Counted from the stretch's first letter, positions 44,170 to 58,284 are shown. The stretch: DNA of 64,000 nt from Tubulanus polymorphus (GCF_964204645.1 NC_134034.1:11425462-11489461); one strand, 5' to 3'. Numbers and translations: made by a program. The notes: generated by a model from the letters alone, not told the origin.

Positions 44170-44720
44170 TATGTGTGGGTCGAGAGTAGCGAGTAGAATA
44201 GATGTTGGTTCTTCGCGAACCCCTCCCCTTCATAGCTGTTGTGGGAGAGTAGCGAGTATAGAACAGATGTTGGTTCTTCGCGAACCCCTCCCCCTCACAG
44301 CTGTTGTGGGAGAGTAGCGAGTATAGAACAGATGTTGGTTCTTCGCGAACCCCTCCCCCTCACAGCTGTTGTGGGAGAGTAGCGAGTATAGAACAGATGT
44401 TGGTTCTTCGCGAACCCCCTCCCCCTCACAGCTGTTGTGGGAGAGTAGCGAGTAAAGAACAGATGTTGGTTCTTCGCGAACCCCCTCCCCTCCATAGCTG
44501 TGGTGGGAGAGTAGCGAGAAGAACAGATACGCAGGTTCTTAGTGAAAACCTCCTCGTAGATGCGGTGAGAGATTAGTGAGTCGAACAGATGTCATGGGTT
44601 CTCAATGAACCCTCTCTCATCGCAGCTGTCGTGGATAGAGAGTATAACGTGCCCCTATATAGTTCTTAGCGAAACCAGCGCTCGCGGCTGTTGTGGGAGA
44701 GCAGCGAGTATGAACGAGGT
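44170..44720 (+). repeat. 65-bp satellite array of the GGTTC/GAACC family
   Basis: About eight units: gaacagatgttggttcttcg, cgaacccctccccctcacag, ctgttgtgggagagtagcga. GGTTC-TTCGC-GAACC is a hairpin. The reverse complement matches the intronic array at 24715-25405. Confidence 0.93.
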
Positions 44721-46895
44721 TTCCCTGGGCTCTGATCTGTTCAGAACCAATTGAGATATGCATTTTCCAAATAATCGTGTCAAATCATCCCCAAAAAGGT
44801 TGTTGGTTCAGGTTTGAGGGCAAAAGAGCGCGTTCAATCATCGACTCATAATGATTCGAACTCCTTCGTTGCAGTGAAGTCTTTTCTGCACACTCCATCA
44901 AAGTCAATGGCGCGCGATCGGATGTATTCAGACGTGTCATGTGGTCGGTCGATTTAATTGAATCTGGATTCTTTTCCCCGAAGAAAAGTCGCTGGCGCTC
45001 AAGTATCGTTATAGAATCGGTTTAAAAGCAGCAAAAAGACGGTTACATACATGTATTTGAATAACGAATATCTCGCATGTAGACAAGAAGTATCGATAAA
45101 ACATGAGACGGAATATTGTAAATCAACCAAAAAAGCCGTAGCTTTAGGCCGACATAAACACGTGTATCGTCTCTAGATAATTCGCTATTTCTACCGATGA
45201 ACTTTTATCAAGAAGGTCCTCGGGTTAAGATTATAAATTCATGTTCTGTCTGATTGGTTTTCTTCTCTTTTTCGAGACGCGGCGCCGGATATTTTGCGCC
45301 GCATTTAACAACGCCGTGTTCTCGGAACAGACGAACCGACGATTAGAAAGTTGAGGACTATTGCAAGTTCATTTTCATGTCGTCTGCATGACGAGCGATC
45401 ACTGATTGGAAAGTTCTGTTGAAAGTTGTCAAAGGCGTTTTAAAAGATTGTCCTTTAAAAGATCTTGACCGGGGGTTCAGCTTAATGTCTATTTCAACTT
45501 TTTGAACTATCGTCGGGTGGCACATCTCTGTCAGTTTTGGTAGTAGATAGCCTACACCAGCTGATATAGGTCCGGGCATGCCCAAGAGAGATGGGCAAGT
45601 GATCTAAAATATCGCATTCATATTCATTTTACACTGCATTGAAAGGTTGCCAAAGAGTGTTCTTTTACTTTAAGTCGAATCAGAAAAAAGGCTCCGTTTT
45701 TTGAAGTAGCCTAAATTAAGTTTAGAATAAAGCTCACGATCCGCTTCAATCTACAGTTGTGAGTTAGAGTTAACTATGAACTCGGCATCCAGGGTCCAGT
45801 TCCACAGTTCCGAGTTAAGATTTAACTCAGTTAACTCCAACTCCACTTTGGAACTGGACCCTGTTCTGTAGTTGTGAGTTTGAGTTAACTATGAACTCGG
45901 GATCCGGTTCCAACATTGTCACAACTATCATTTCTTTCGACATTTATTCAAATCTCCTTAAAAGTGTCTTTCGTCCTATGCACGCGCGCTACGTGCAACC
46001 AATGGACGATGCATTCGACAGCACAAAGCCCAACGCAAAGCAGATTCAGATTGTAAGGTTATATGTAGTGACCATTGAGATGCGATGACTATCTTTGGTT
46101 GAAAAAATACCACTGGGACATAATGAACTTGAACTATTTATGCAAAAAGGACCTGTTTGGCAACCTTGGGTTTCGAGATATTCTATGCAAAAAGGAATCG
46201 CGTATTAAGATCTCTAAAACCTCCAGGGAAACCGAGGCCAATATTTTCAAACTCTTGTGTAAACGAACACATCGCCGCAAACCAAATAGAACTCGGTTTA
46301 AGTTTGCCATCTTTTCATGCAGATTTTCCCAACACTCCCGCGAGAGGCGACCACGACAGTGGCAGCAGCAGCAGCAGCAGCAGCACCAGCAGCAGCAGCA
46401 GTACCAACAGCAGCAGCGACGTCAACGCTGACATTTTCTAAAGTCTCAGTTTTCCGCGTGTCTTGTTCAATCTCGTTAATAACAGAAGCATTGTCGATCC
46501 ATACGAAACTTTGTCCGGCCCATTTTCCCGAGTTGACCAGACGAGACAAAACACAAAACCGCCGACAGAAATAGCCATTTCCGGCGTGGTGAATACGATA
46601 GCCGAGACCAATATCCGCGTAGTTCAGTAAATTGTAGAGAACCGCGGCTGCAGTCTCGGCACGTAGCTACCTATTTGTTAGTTTATTATCGAGTAATGCC
46701 ATCTTGATCCTCTCTCAACAGAGATCTGTTGCGCGATGAGAGAAAGCTGTGGTCTGCGCTATAGACGTACACGGACACACTAGGGTTTATTACATTTCCT
46801 ATGACGTGTCCTCGGGTTTTCGCACGATAAAGGACTCGCCGCGGTTCGAGCATTGTAGTTTGCTTATTACAAAAAGCGTAGTCGGGAAGAACGAT
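44721..46895. other. Intergenic stretch with dispersed satellite pieces and a GCA run
   Basis: 45750-45910 holds degenerate gagttaactatgaactcg / ccagttccacag copies. 46360-46425 is a (GCA)n-rich run, open in all three + frames (poly-Gln, Ser, Ala). No gene is recognised. Confidence 0.45.
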
Positions 46896-46966
46896 TACTG
46901 CGCTATGCTACCTATGATTCGAACCCAGGACCTCCAGTATGGGAGACAATGCTACATCACCGAGAT
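46896..46966 (-). mobile_element. tRNA-derived SINE-like sequence
   Basis: On the minus strand: a possible A-box region (gatgtagcattgtctccc) and a perfect B-box GGTTCGAATC after gaggtcctg. Spacing resembles a tRNA, but the acceptor stem does not close. Confidence 0.5.
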
Positions 46967-47150
46967 GAATTGATGGAGAGATTGCCCGGTCCTTGTAGCG
47001 ACCATTTAGCTATAGTGACCAGTCAGGTGCAGTGACTCACAAACAATCCCCGCTATCATTCTTTGATCACAAGGTTTCGTATTATTAAATTCTAAAAAAA
47101 GAATGGGGGACTGGAATTCTTAAGCGAGAATGGGGGACTGGAATTCTAAA

Positions 47151-47216
47151 GCGGGGCTCGATCCATGCAACCTCCAGCATGCCAGCCGAGCATGCTAACC
47201 ACTAGACCATAGACCC
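47151..47216 (-). mobile_element. tRNA-derived SINE-like sequence (Glu/Asp-type head)
   Basis: On the minus strand: ATGGTCTAGTGGTTAGCAT is a good A-box/D-arm, and GGATCGAGCCCC a slightly altered B-box, about 66 nt in all. It is followed (47090-47150) by two copies of gaatgggggactggaattct. A decayed tRNA or SINE head. Confidence 0.55.
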
Positions 47217-49510
47217 GTATAGTGCTTGCTAGCGTTTGGGGGTGTGTATGGTCAGTGTATGGTGGCCAGTCAGATATAACGGTCGCCAAGTCAGGTGTGA
47301 TAGAACATACGCTACATTCAAATCAACTTCAGATTTCAAGGATAAAAGGATTTCTTTTCAGGCCCGATTTCAGGACATTTTTTGTAGTGTAGATTGTGCG
47401 AGCGTAATATCTCGTTCGAGCAGCGACGTAGAACATGCTGCCGCAGTTCTTGGAAAACTCCTCACAGCTGCAGAAGTGGGCGCGAAGAGATGATATCACA
47501 GTTTTCCAATCATGTTTTTCTCAATCTTGCTCTTAATCTGCACGGAGGCTGTTCAATCTTATACGTGTCGTTCCCGCAGTTTATTTGATTCGCACGGAAT
47601 CGTTCGCCATCCAGTTACCAAATCAGAAGCGCACGAACTATAGTCTTAGGCTATACTCTTTTTTTCTAAATTAGTTTATGCTCACGAATCATCAGTTTTC
47701 ACACGGCTCATCTCAACTCCCCGATAGAGATTGCAAGCGCACAAACACAACATGTGCGTGTTTTTTTCTGTATAGAAATCAATGCGCATCGCAGACGACA
47801 TCGATCAAAAGTATGTATTCCACCGCGCGCAAAATAATCCATAATCTCATCGACCGAAAATATGTCCAGAATCTGACGCTCGGCTGGAGATGGAAAGTGA
47901 ATACTTCAATCACCTTTCTGAGTGCAGCAAGGATGGCGATGGAACTCTCTTAATGTATACTAGGACACGCGTCGGAGAAAGATATCAGAGGGGGCTCTGA
48001 GGACTATCGAACTTCTACCATGTTTACATTCGTCGCGGCCTAGCTTGAAATTTTGTCATAGATCACTAACGAACTAACTCATTTTTTTCTGACGGTGGTA
48101 TGTTGGGAATATTGAATCATTACCGGGTTTACATTCCTCGTCAGTGTCCAGCTTGTAATTTTGTTATACCCCCCACTAATGATCTGTGAATATTGTTTGC
48201 TCTGCTATTAGTGAGAGGCCATGTTCGGCATCATATTTTATTGATACCTAGTTAGAAAACCGTTAATTTGTACATGTATACCTCGTTATTATTGGAAATG
48301 ATTTGTAAAGTGCGCCCTGCGTTAATGAGTATATAGTGTGAATTTCCCATATCGATGAAATATGTAATGAAGCCCGCATTCATAAAAACCAATCCATTTC
48401 CATAGTTGAGTTAGAGTTACCTCTGAACTCAGGATCCAGTTCCCGAAAGTTGTGAGCTAAGATTTGTTTGCCATATTAGAGTTTATTATCAAATATACCA
48501 ATACAAGAAAGTGTCAATCTGACATTTTATGCTGTGTTGAATATGAACAGTGTTTTATAGTATATTTCATAGTATATTGGTGAGATAGATTGTATTTGAA
48601 AATACAACAGTGTTTGTTGTGTTAGTTACAGGTTAAGGTGGTTTTCTGTGCACATCTTTCAAGGGACATGGTGAATATTCGTTACGTATTATTCGAATTG
48701 TCGCGAATGAAATTGCCAGTGTTTGAAATTAATTAAGAGGTTTGTTCGAAGTTGTGATTCTTGTCGCCATGAAGTAGAAAACGCATTTTGAGTTGATATT
48801 AAGGGTGTCAAATATATAGAAAAAATATAGCGAGCTAAGTTTCAAGTCTTCAACTCAGTTCACTCGAGCGCGGCTCCGGTTACACAGCAGTTGTGAGTTA
48901 GAGTTAACTCTGAACACAGAATCCAGTTCCACGGTTTGTGGAACTGTGGGCGCGGGAACCGGGTCCATTCGTACGTGTCTCACAATCGGTGAATATATTT
49001 TGTATTTGTTCCCTTGACTAAAACCGATGTTTCTGGTCATTAAAAGAACTCTCCGGACCAAATTGAATTGTTTCCGCCTATACGTTTATTGAACTATCCG
49101 GTAGAAATTGTTTTCCTGTGTCGCATCAATGAATAATTTATTGATATCACCTGCGGCATTAACCCTACAAACACAGTTCGGCAGTGAATATTATCAGGTC
49201 CGCAGTGAATAAATCAATAAAAGTCCCTAGCGAGGAATGGCAACTGTGCTAGTAACTTTCCTACGAAATCGTGTCCCAATAGTGATATACGATTCGAGCT
49301 CAAAGACTACAAAAACCTTTCCTTAGTTTTTGTAGGTTTCTAAGCGTTAAAATGGTATAATTCGACTATGCCATAATCTGACGACCGCAAACCGGAAATT
49401 TCCAAGATGACGTCATAAATGGCCGCCAAAATACTAAAATGGCAACAACGAAGTCTTTGAACTTTACAACTTCTTCAATCTTTTTAGTTTTCATTCCCAG
49501 AGGTCTAATA
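47217..49510. other. Intergenic stretch with satellite fragments
   Basis: Single degenerate copies of the gagttaactctgaac / ccagttcc repeat stand at about 48400-48460 and 48880-48970. No genes recognised. Confidence 0.4.
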
Positions 49511-49762
49511 CAGGGGCGCAGATTTTGGAAAATTGGAGGGCAGACGAAATTACTAAGGAATTGTTTTCTGATAAAGCGGGTGCCACGCCGACCCACCCTA
49601 GGTGTTAGATATTTTTAAGGAAGGACACCCAAAATATGCGATTTCCAAGAGGATGAGTGTGAAATGTGCAGGATTTTACAATCTTTGTCTTGACGAAAAG
49701 GACAACTTCAATGGAAGGACGGAGGCCCGGACCCCGAAACCACTCCCTAAATCTGCCCCTGT
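49511..49762. mobile_element. hAT-like MITE (CAGGGGC ends)
   Basis: Left end caggggcgcagatttt, right end aaatctgcccctg: inverted over about 13 bp with one gap. The CAGGGGC terminus is common among hAT-type non-autonomous elements. I could not see a clean 8-bp target duplication. Confidence 0.5.
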
Positions 49763-50733
49763 AATGACAGAATTCATTATATATAACACCGAGTTGCTAT
49801 TCGTGGCTTTTTGCTTTCATTGCACCCACATTATAGAATGCTTAACCCCAAAAATATTCGTGAAACCATTATAGAATGCTTGACCCCAAAAATATTCGTG
49901 AAACTCCGACCGTTTCGTCTTTCAAATCACACATAAAAACTTTTATTTCGAAAAACAATGCTTTAATTGTTTAATTCTGCTGTAATGTTTAGATGTTTTA
50001 GTCTAATGTAAAGTTCAATGATTATGTCTTTATACTTTATAGAGTTGCGTTGTATAAGCAAATTACTGTTTTTATGAATGTGATTTATGTCCAGAATCCA
50101 AAAATCAAAAACGATTACGGAAGCTAGAATTAGAAAAGAAAGAAACGCGAATTCGGTTGTTATATTGTGCAATCGGTTTTTCAAGGTTTCAATTGAAATT
50201 CGATTTTGATAAATATGAACTGTTGACGACGGCGCGGATGTTTTTCGTGTCGTTCCGTGTCTACAGCTCGGCCCCCGACCGCGTTAAAAACGAAACATTC
50301 ATCGTCTGCGTCGCGATTCGGCGTCGTCTGCGCGCAGCGGAAAATGATCGATGATTTCGAACGTCTCGCTATTTCCCCCCATTGAGAGACCGAACGGAGA
50401 AACAATATTCGAATAATAATGCGCGAATTGTTTAACGTCGAATACTTTCGGTTTAATTGAGCGCGCGATTATCATCGATCAACTGTATTATGGGGGCGGG
50501 GGCACGAGCTGGGATGGAAAATTGGATTGCCTGAAAGCAGTGGGCATAGTAGGAGTGATTGTTATGTTTGGTATGATGTTTGGAGAGACGGGAATATTGG
50601 AAATGGTTGGTCTGGGTCGGAGGCAGGGAGGCAGTTATAAAGTTGGAGAGAGTATGGAATCGGGCGTTTTAGTAGGGATGGCAAGAAACTCAGAAGGTTT
50701 ATACTAGTTGGAATAGGATTTAGTGGTGAAGGC

Positions 50734-50974
50734 CAGGGCGGAGCCAGGAAGGCGGAGAACCAGGGTTCTGAAGGGCACAATAGTAATCGCGAAGGGTACC
50801 CGACATGGCGAGCGCCGAAGACGCGACATTTTGAAATGTTGGTATTCTCGAAGGCTATTTGATGGAAATTTGATGGATGTCACGAAACAAAAAAAAATGT
50901 TTTCCTAGAAATTTTGGGGGCACCTCTGAAAACTGTAGGGGGGACTAGCCCCCTGGTCCCCATGGATCCGCCCT
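50734..50974. mobile_element. hAT-like MITE (AGGGCGGATCC-type ends)
   Basis: Left agggcggagccagg and right ccatggatccgccct are inverted copies with two mismatches. The inside is G-rich (ggggggactagccccctgg) and not coding. Confidence 0.45.
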
Positions 50975-51534
50975 CGTGAGGCGCTCCGAAAGATCGGGAA
51001 GCATGGATGTATGGAGGAAGCGCGGGGGGTAGGATCAAGCGGGGAGGTTCGACCTCACTGGGTCAACGGATGAGGAAGACATGTGGGTCCTGTCATATTA
51101 CAGACGTCAGAATGAGTTAACATCGTCGTCATAGTAATGATTTACCTGTGGCTGCTCTGATATTGTACGTATCGAATAAACTTATTCATATACATAATAT
51201 AAATTGATGTCTTAGTCATTTGTCTTTTTCGCTATGAGTTAATTTCTGGGAATGAATTACTGTAAATAGTGATTGAGCACGTATTTATAAATTGGATATG
51301 ATCCCTGTGGGGGTAATAGCGACGCCTGTATTTATGCCGCCCTTTGAACGACCTATCCACGTGTGTACAGACTGTGCATCTGGAAGGGAGAAAGGATCTT
51401 TTCGTCGCTAAGCGAACATAGTATGACGTTACCGAATATTGCCGATTGAGGCCCGAAGTAATTTCTTCTTCCTTAACAAATAGAATCGGTCAAAAGTTTA
51501 AAGCTCGTTTTAGAAAGCAATTGCGCGGGTTAAA

Positions 51535-51830
51535 TTCACTCTGTACTCAGTTCCACAGTTGTGTGGGTTTGATCTGTTTCTGGATCCAGTTTCACAGTTG
51601 TGTGGTTTGATATCACTCTGGACCCAGTTCCACAGTTGTGTGTGGAGTTTGACTCTGAACTCAGTTCCACAGTTGTGTCTAGTTTGACTCTGAACTCAGT
51701 TCCACAGTTGTGTCTAGTTTGACTCTGAACCCAGTTCAACAATATTGTGTCGTTTTAATTTGACTCCGAATCCAGTTCCACAGTAGCGTAGGTTTAATTT
51801 GACTCTGAAACAAGTTCAACAGGTGTGGGA
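51535..51830 (+). repeat. 39-bp satellite array, copy 2
   Basis: About seven degenerate units with cagttccacagttgtg and tttgactctgaac, as at 39690-40085. Confidence 0.88.
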
Positions 51831-53830
51831 CTAAATCGAATACGTTTATCAGTTCGTCACTAATTGCAGTTTCCACATTTAGATACGTTCACCCGTTAGC
51901 AACAGCTAGCAGCAGTTCTGCAGAAGGTGACTCGAACGTTGCGCATGCGCGTGCGTCAGGCAGATGGAAATAGCCGACAGAGCTAAACAGTCAACTCAAA
52001 CAGACGACGCTCTTAACACGCGCACCGAATTCCTTGACATCAAGTTATCCTAAATATCTACAAATCTCGTGCGAAAACTACCGTATTTTACGCGAATCGT
52101 CTAACGCGCGCAAGACCAGGAATCATCTTCGAAATATCGAACTTATTCGTAGTTTTAGGACGGATAGCGCGCTCTACGCGAGCTTCAGGCGGAGTTTATC
52201 GAAAACACAATAAGGAAAAAACATCTCGACGGAATTCAAGGTAAAGATTTTCTACATCGGTCGACAATGCTTATAAACTGTATCATCGGGTCGTTATAAT
52301 ATGTTCAATAGCAAAGTCGCCATCCACTTACTCATAGGTTCTAACGTAGTTGAAATAAATTTTAGGTCATATATCTAACCATGAAAACCTGCACGGTTAA
52401 CTTTGACTCTAGAGTCTAATCTTTCTAGAAAAACGAATCTTTTTTTTGATGTAAGAAAAATGATTGTACAATGTAGCATAGTTTACCGGTGACAACTTGA
52501 AGCTGAATCAAATTTCTCACTCAGCCATCGGTGAAGCGTCGTTTATCCGTGGTTTTACGGGTCATCTGTTAATTTATCTATTCTGTCAAGTGGTTATAGT
52601 ATCGGCGTGATCGGGGGTGGGGATGAGGGGGGAGAGACGGAGGTACGATTCGATCTCCCTCGCAGCCGGGTATGACCCTTGTTAACGCCGCTAATGAGCC
52701 GTGTAGATTCTGTCTGTCAGGGCGCTGTAAAACGGGGTCGAATATGAAGTCTTACTGAACTGTGCCCCCCCCCCCTCCCCCCAGAACATCAGAATGGTGT
52801 ATCTTTACAAGTAAAATTGCTAAAATATTCGTGCTGACACAGCATCCACTGCTAATAATATATAGAATATTGTTTTTATTTTCGTCATTCATATATTTTG
52901 TACAATTGTTACATAGACCTTGGGTTTGTCAAATAAGCTAAATTAGACCCCCGCCCGCTCGCCCCCAGCCGCTCAAACTCAAATAAACTTCAACGAGTTC
53001 AGATGTTTGATCATTGATTACATTAATTACAATCTACTTTACAATCTTAGAGCAAAGGGTTCATCGGCGGTTCGTTAGGGAACCTCGTGGTTTTGTTTGA
53101 ACTGTTCAGGTTCTTCAGCATTATAGAATCTAGACTGAGGTTCTTTGAGAGACTTGTGGTTCATTCCGTTTACGATTGAAAATTACTTTTTGGTAATCCG
53201 ATGGGGTATTTACGGAGGCAGTCGCCCTTCCTGATTGCAATTCTTAAGTTAGTCGATTATGTCTTGTTCATGGAGGTAATCACATTTTCTAGATGTGTTT
53301 CCAACTCCAATTATATCAGAAAATCCTACGACGTCATTAAGTTTTTTTATATCATACATATGTAGCCATCTTTTCTCGAATATGCGATAGGAAAAATACA
53401 ATAGCTGCCGATATTGATATTCAATACTGTGAATGATGATTTTGATGAGTGGTTTCCGTTCGGTTACAGGCGTTCATGTTTGAGCCGCGCGATATTGATC
53501 GCCGTGTGTGGAGGCTTTTGAAGGATCAATCACTCGGTAGTATGATTGATCCTCGGGTATCATTGAATGTGTAAATATTGATGGTGCTCGGGAATTCAAT
53601 CTTTATTCAACCGTGTGCCACTGACATCGAGTGTGTGACTAGGGGAGAGATAGGTGCTGCTGCCTGAACTATATCAGAACTCAGTTGATTTATAGGAATT
53701 TGACGTTTAGGACGGATATCAACAACCATCAATTTCTGATTGATACGTACGAAGTTGACAAGAAAAAGAATTTGAAAGATCGAGTGATCTGATATAACGA
53801 AGGAATCAATTTTAGGATAGTAAGACTAAG
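51831..53830. other. Intergenic stretch, nothing recognised
   Basis: A poly-C run near 52770 and a ggttctt-rich stretch at 53050-53170 related to 30735-30990. No coding or RNA signal. Confidence 0.4.
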
Positions 53831-53834
53831 TTGA

Positions 53835-54150
53835 CAATAAATCAGACGAATGTTAAGTTGACAAACGAAATAGTAAGTCGACAAAGTACTAAAAAGTAAG
53901 ATCTTGATTCGACAAATGTTGATATGTTGACAGTAAATTAGACAAATATTAACTTGACAAAGTACTAAAAAGTGAGATCTTAATTCGACAAATGTTGATA
54001 TGTTGACGGTAAATTAGACAACTATTAAGTTGACAAAGTACTAAAAAGTAAGATCTTAATACGACAAATGTTGATATGTTGACAGTAGATTAGACAAATA
54101 TTAAGTTGACAAAGTACTAAAAAGTCGGGTAGTAGTTCGACACATGTTAA
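53835..54150. repeat. About 76-bp tandem array (gttgacaaagtactaaaaag)
   Basis: Four units, each itself made of smaller words gacaaa / gttgaca / gacaaatgttgatatgttga. The first unit is partial. Confidence 0.9.
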
Positions 54151-55129
54151 GTCGACGAGGTGTTCACAAATTGTTGTAAGTCGACGACAAAGGAAGTTGA
54201 TTGAGAGGATGTAGGAAGTTGAACAGGACAATAGCGATGCCGGATTCGATGATAATTTCATTGCATTTCAAAACCCGCTTTTATCCTAAAAGCGCCGCTC
54301 CTTAATTCTCACAATTTAATCTGCGGTTGTATTGTTTCGAAATTGTAATCATTCTGTTAAGACGCCACTCTCTCTCTCTCTCTCTCTCAAATTCCGCCGG
54401 TAAGACGAAACGAAACAAGTTGATAATTAATCAAAATGAAACGACGATTTGTACAAATGATTATTTCGATTGAAAAACGCTAAAGGAAATGAAATGAAAT
54501 CCGTGCTGAGTTTGACGAAGAGCAGCTATCACGTTGCCTCCGGATTCTCGTTGTTGTAACGCGAAAAAGAGCCGCATTAACATCCATTCGCTATTTGAGC
54601 TTAACGCGCTTTGCTGTGGTCTATAGCACAAAACAACAAGATTTGTTCAATCAAAATTCTACCGTTAATTTTCTGAAACGAATTTCAAATTGATTAAGTT
54701 TTAGAAAATCTAGTATCCTATTTCTCGAGCAAATAGTCTGACTTAATTAAACCTGGCATTTAGAATCGTGATAAGCTTAGTAATGTTCGTCGTATCGTAA
54801 TCTTTAAAGATGTTTTGAAAATTATTGAGTCGAAAAAATCGACAGCGTTTGAGTTGGATTTCACAGAGCAGTCGAACAGCGGCGGCGAACGCGCGAAGAG
54901 ACGTTTTCATCGCTACGGATGAAAGAAGTTTTTTTTCTTCCCGGCGAAAAATCTGTCGGTTTCGTTTCGCCATCGATTCTTGTGTGAAGCGCTGATGTAA
55001 CTAACTTTGTACCGTTCGCTGCGAGACTTTGTTTAGAAAAACTAAATTACCGAAAAACCACGGCTGACAGTTGCGCCGACGTAGTCATTTCAAGACTACC
55101 AAATTAGTCATATTGCCAATTTATGAACT

Positions 55130-55400
55130 TAAGAATAGTCATAGTTCATTAATTTACTTGTACAACCAATCCAACAGCTTAATACCAGTCTAAGCTCATT
55201 TTCGTTCTTTAGCCAATCTAACAACTAAAGACCAGTCTAATTTCATTGGTTTTTTACCAATCTAACAACTTAAGACCAGTCTAAGCTCATTTTGGTTCTT
55301 TAGCCAATCTAACAACTTAAGATCAGTCTAAGCTCATTTTGGTTCTTTAACCAATCTAACAACTTAAGACAGGTCTGAGTTTGTTTTGGTTATAAAAGGC
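55130..55400. repeat. About 47-bp tandem array (ccaatctaacaacttaagac)
   Basis: Five units: ccaatctaacaacttaagac, cagtctaagctcattttggt, tctttag. Related words occur at 34740-34870. Confidence 0.88.
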
Positions 55401-56039
55401 CAAAATGGCTACGCAACTGCGAGGAAATCATACCTCTTCATAAACTCAGATTTAGTTCACATATAGCGCGATTCTATTATATTCACAATTATAGAAATTA
55501 TATATAGATTTATTTCGAAAAGAAATCCAACCGTTGTCCGAATGTACGCTAGCGACACCTGGCGGATCCTCACTTGCCACAAGCTCCAATCCTCGATCGA
55601 ACGAAGATTCATTAAGTAGCTGTTATTGTTACTGTTTTGTTTTCACCTCCCATGTATCCACATCCCGGCGCAATTACTTGTTAATTTCCTGTTTACTCAA
55701 CTAAGGTTCCAATGTGTTCTGAATACATAATGAACACGCAACTCTCTCGTGACGTCATGCCGGTCATTACTTGACCGTAATTAGTGTATTGCATGATTAC
55801 AATTAAATCCTAGAACTCTGAGATCCGATTCCAGTCGTAATTAAGTCAAATAATGACCTCTTGAATAACCTGATTTTCAGACACGATATTTTGACAGCTC
55901 GGTAAATATGGATTCATGTAGAAACACCTAGCATTTCACTTGTCAAAACTGAAGATACGATATCGATATTCGATCGATTTTAGATTCTACTGGAGAAGGT
56001 TTGATGACCTTTGTGTACCACTAGGTGCATTGCTGGATC

Positions 56040-56142
56040 TAGGTGCGCAGTTCGGCTGGTAGCGACCCCGGCGAGTCTTGAGTTTAAGGGGTTCGCGAAA
56101 CGGCTTTAGTGAGTTAGTGAGTTCGAATCCCTCGACGGACGA
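56040..56142 (+). mobile_element. tRNA-like SINE fragment
   Basis: GAGTTCGAATCCCTCG is a good B-box on the + strand with a cagttcggctggtagcgacc segment about 75 nt upstream that could be an A-box. A long-arm tRNA head (Leu/Ser type) would give this spacing. Confidence 0.4.
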
Positions 56143-56769
56143 ACATTATATGTACCGGGAAAATCTGAAGATGTCATTGGAGGATTTATGGATGAGTCAA
56201 CTATCTTTTACGAGGGGAGAGCCTATATCGGAGACAGGTGAAATGTCGCGATGTCGTAAGTGGGATTTATGGAGGCAGCCCTTCTCCCCGAAAGGTCTAT
56301 AAATCCTATAAATGCGGACTGGTCGTCGGTTGTATATCATCGCGTAACTTTTCGTATATTAATATGACGAATATTCGCGGTGGAATTTGTCGTGCGTGCC
56401 AGCGACAAATAGCAATTTCTGCTTCCTTCCGTTCGTCTGCTGCGGTTTGGTCACGTGTCACACTCGCCGGTCTATTACCGATGAATCGACATCGCAAATT
56501 ACCCGTAATATTCTACAAACTCAGACGGATCTAAATCTCTCGCCGCTGAACATTTTTATAAATCAAATTGCGACGATGTAATTATTGTGTAATATCGTCG
56601 ACGTATATTTAAATTTACGACGCTTTTTGCTTTTGAGAAATGTTGCTGAAACGGTTCCATATCACGTAATATTCGAATGAATATTCATTATACTGATCGC
56701 TACAGAATCGAGTGCCTAGATTCTGTACTACGTTAAACCCTACTAAAACAGTTTCGATTTCCCAATTCG

Positions 56770-57640
56770 ATTCTGGAACCTGCTCCACAGTCGTGTGGGT
56801 TTAATTTGAATCTGAACCCAGTTCTACAGTTCTGTGTGGGTTTAATTTGACTCTGAACCCAGTTCTACAGTTGTGTGTGGGTTTAATTTGACTCTGAACC
56901 CAGTTCTACAGTTGTGTGTGGGTTTAATTTGACTCTGAACCCAGTTCTACAGTTGTGTGTGGGTTTAATTTGACTCTGAACCCAGTTCTACAGTTGTGTG
57001 TGGGTTTAATTTGACTCTGAACCGAGTACCACAGTTGTGTGGGTTTAATTTGACTCTAAACCCAGTTCTACAGTTGTGTGTGGGTTCGATTTGACTCTGA
57101 ACCCAGTACCACAGTTGTGTGGGTTTAATTTGACTCTGAACCCAGTTCTACAGTTGTGTGTGGGTTTAATTTGACTCTGAACCGAGTACCACAGTTGTGT
57201 GGGTTTAATTTGACTCTAAACCCAGTTCTACAGTTGTGTGTGGGTTCGATTTGACTCTGAACCCAGTACCACAGTTGTGTGACTTTAATTTGACTCTGAA
57301 CCCAGTTCTACAGTTGTGTGGGTTTAATTTGACTCTGAATCCAGTACCACAGTTGTGTGACTTTAATTTGACTCTGAACCCAGTTCCACAGTTGTGTGGG
57401 TTCAATTTGACTCTGAATCCAGTACCACAGTTGTGTGACTTTAATTTGACTCTGAACCGAGTTCCACAGTTGTGCGGGTTTAATTTGACTCTGAACCCAG
57501 TTCTACAATTCTGTGTGGGTTCGATTTGACTGTGAATCCAGTTCCACAATCGTGTGTGTTAAATTTGTCCCAGGTTCCAGTTCCATAGTTATGTGGCATT
57601 AATCCAGAATTCTCCGACCCAGTTCCACAGTTTGTCGACG
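56770..57640 (+). repeat. 39-41-bp satellite array, copy 3 (largest)
   Basis: About 21 units of tttgactctgaacccagtt + ctacagttgtgtgtgggtttaa. A second-level alternation (ctttaatttg versus gggtttaatttg units) gives a double-length period after 57100. Confidence 0.95.
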
Positions 57641-58284
57641 ACAGACAGATAAATGTCTTTCGTGCCTTCAGACCATGAATATCCCAGGCGCACTTTATAC
57701 GACGTTCAACCTGCGAAAACAAAATCCGATAACATTAAACGCTGCGTCGGTTTGATGATAAATGCCTTTGAGTCGGCGAGATACAAACCACGCGCGACAG
57801 CGACCAGAAACAAAAATATCGCCTTTTTGCACATTTGCAATATCCGGAAAATCCATGAGCTGCAACAATTTGTACGCACGCCATTGACGACGTTGGTTAT
57901 GCGTGATTGTGCGTGCGGATGTGCGTGCGATTCCGCTTGTCGTTTGCCGGAGTAACCGACCGCCATTGCGTGGGCAATTATTTCTAAAAATACACGGTTC
58001 GTTACTCAGTCGACGATGACAAACTCTGGTTTAGATCGTCCTCCGCTAATGAAGTTACACAAAGCCGGACGATTTCTTTTCCCTTTCATTGCGATTGTTT
58101 TTGATTGGAGAGATACGGAAAATATGTATACACGATTAACGGGACAATATGCGGAAGTTTGACAACTTCCGGTAGATATAGCAGACGTTTAGATTGCTCT
58201 GTAAACTCGGATAAATCTATCGATAATGGTTTATACCAATTACTGGACTACAAGGCATCATATACCTCAGTAACTTTGCATCCC

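Noticed and set aside
46075-46574. Gln-, Ser- and Ala-rich frames near 46.3 kb
   Set aside because: All three come from one GCA/CAG microsatellite; the flanks show no conserved sequence.
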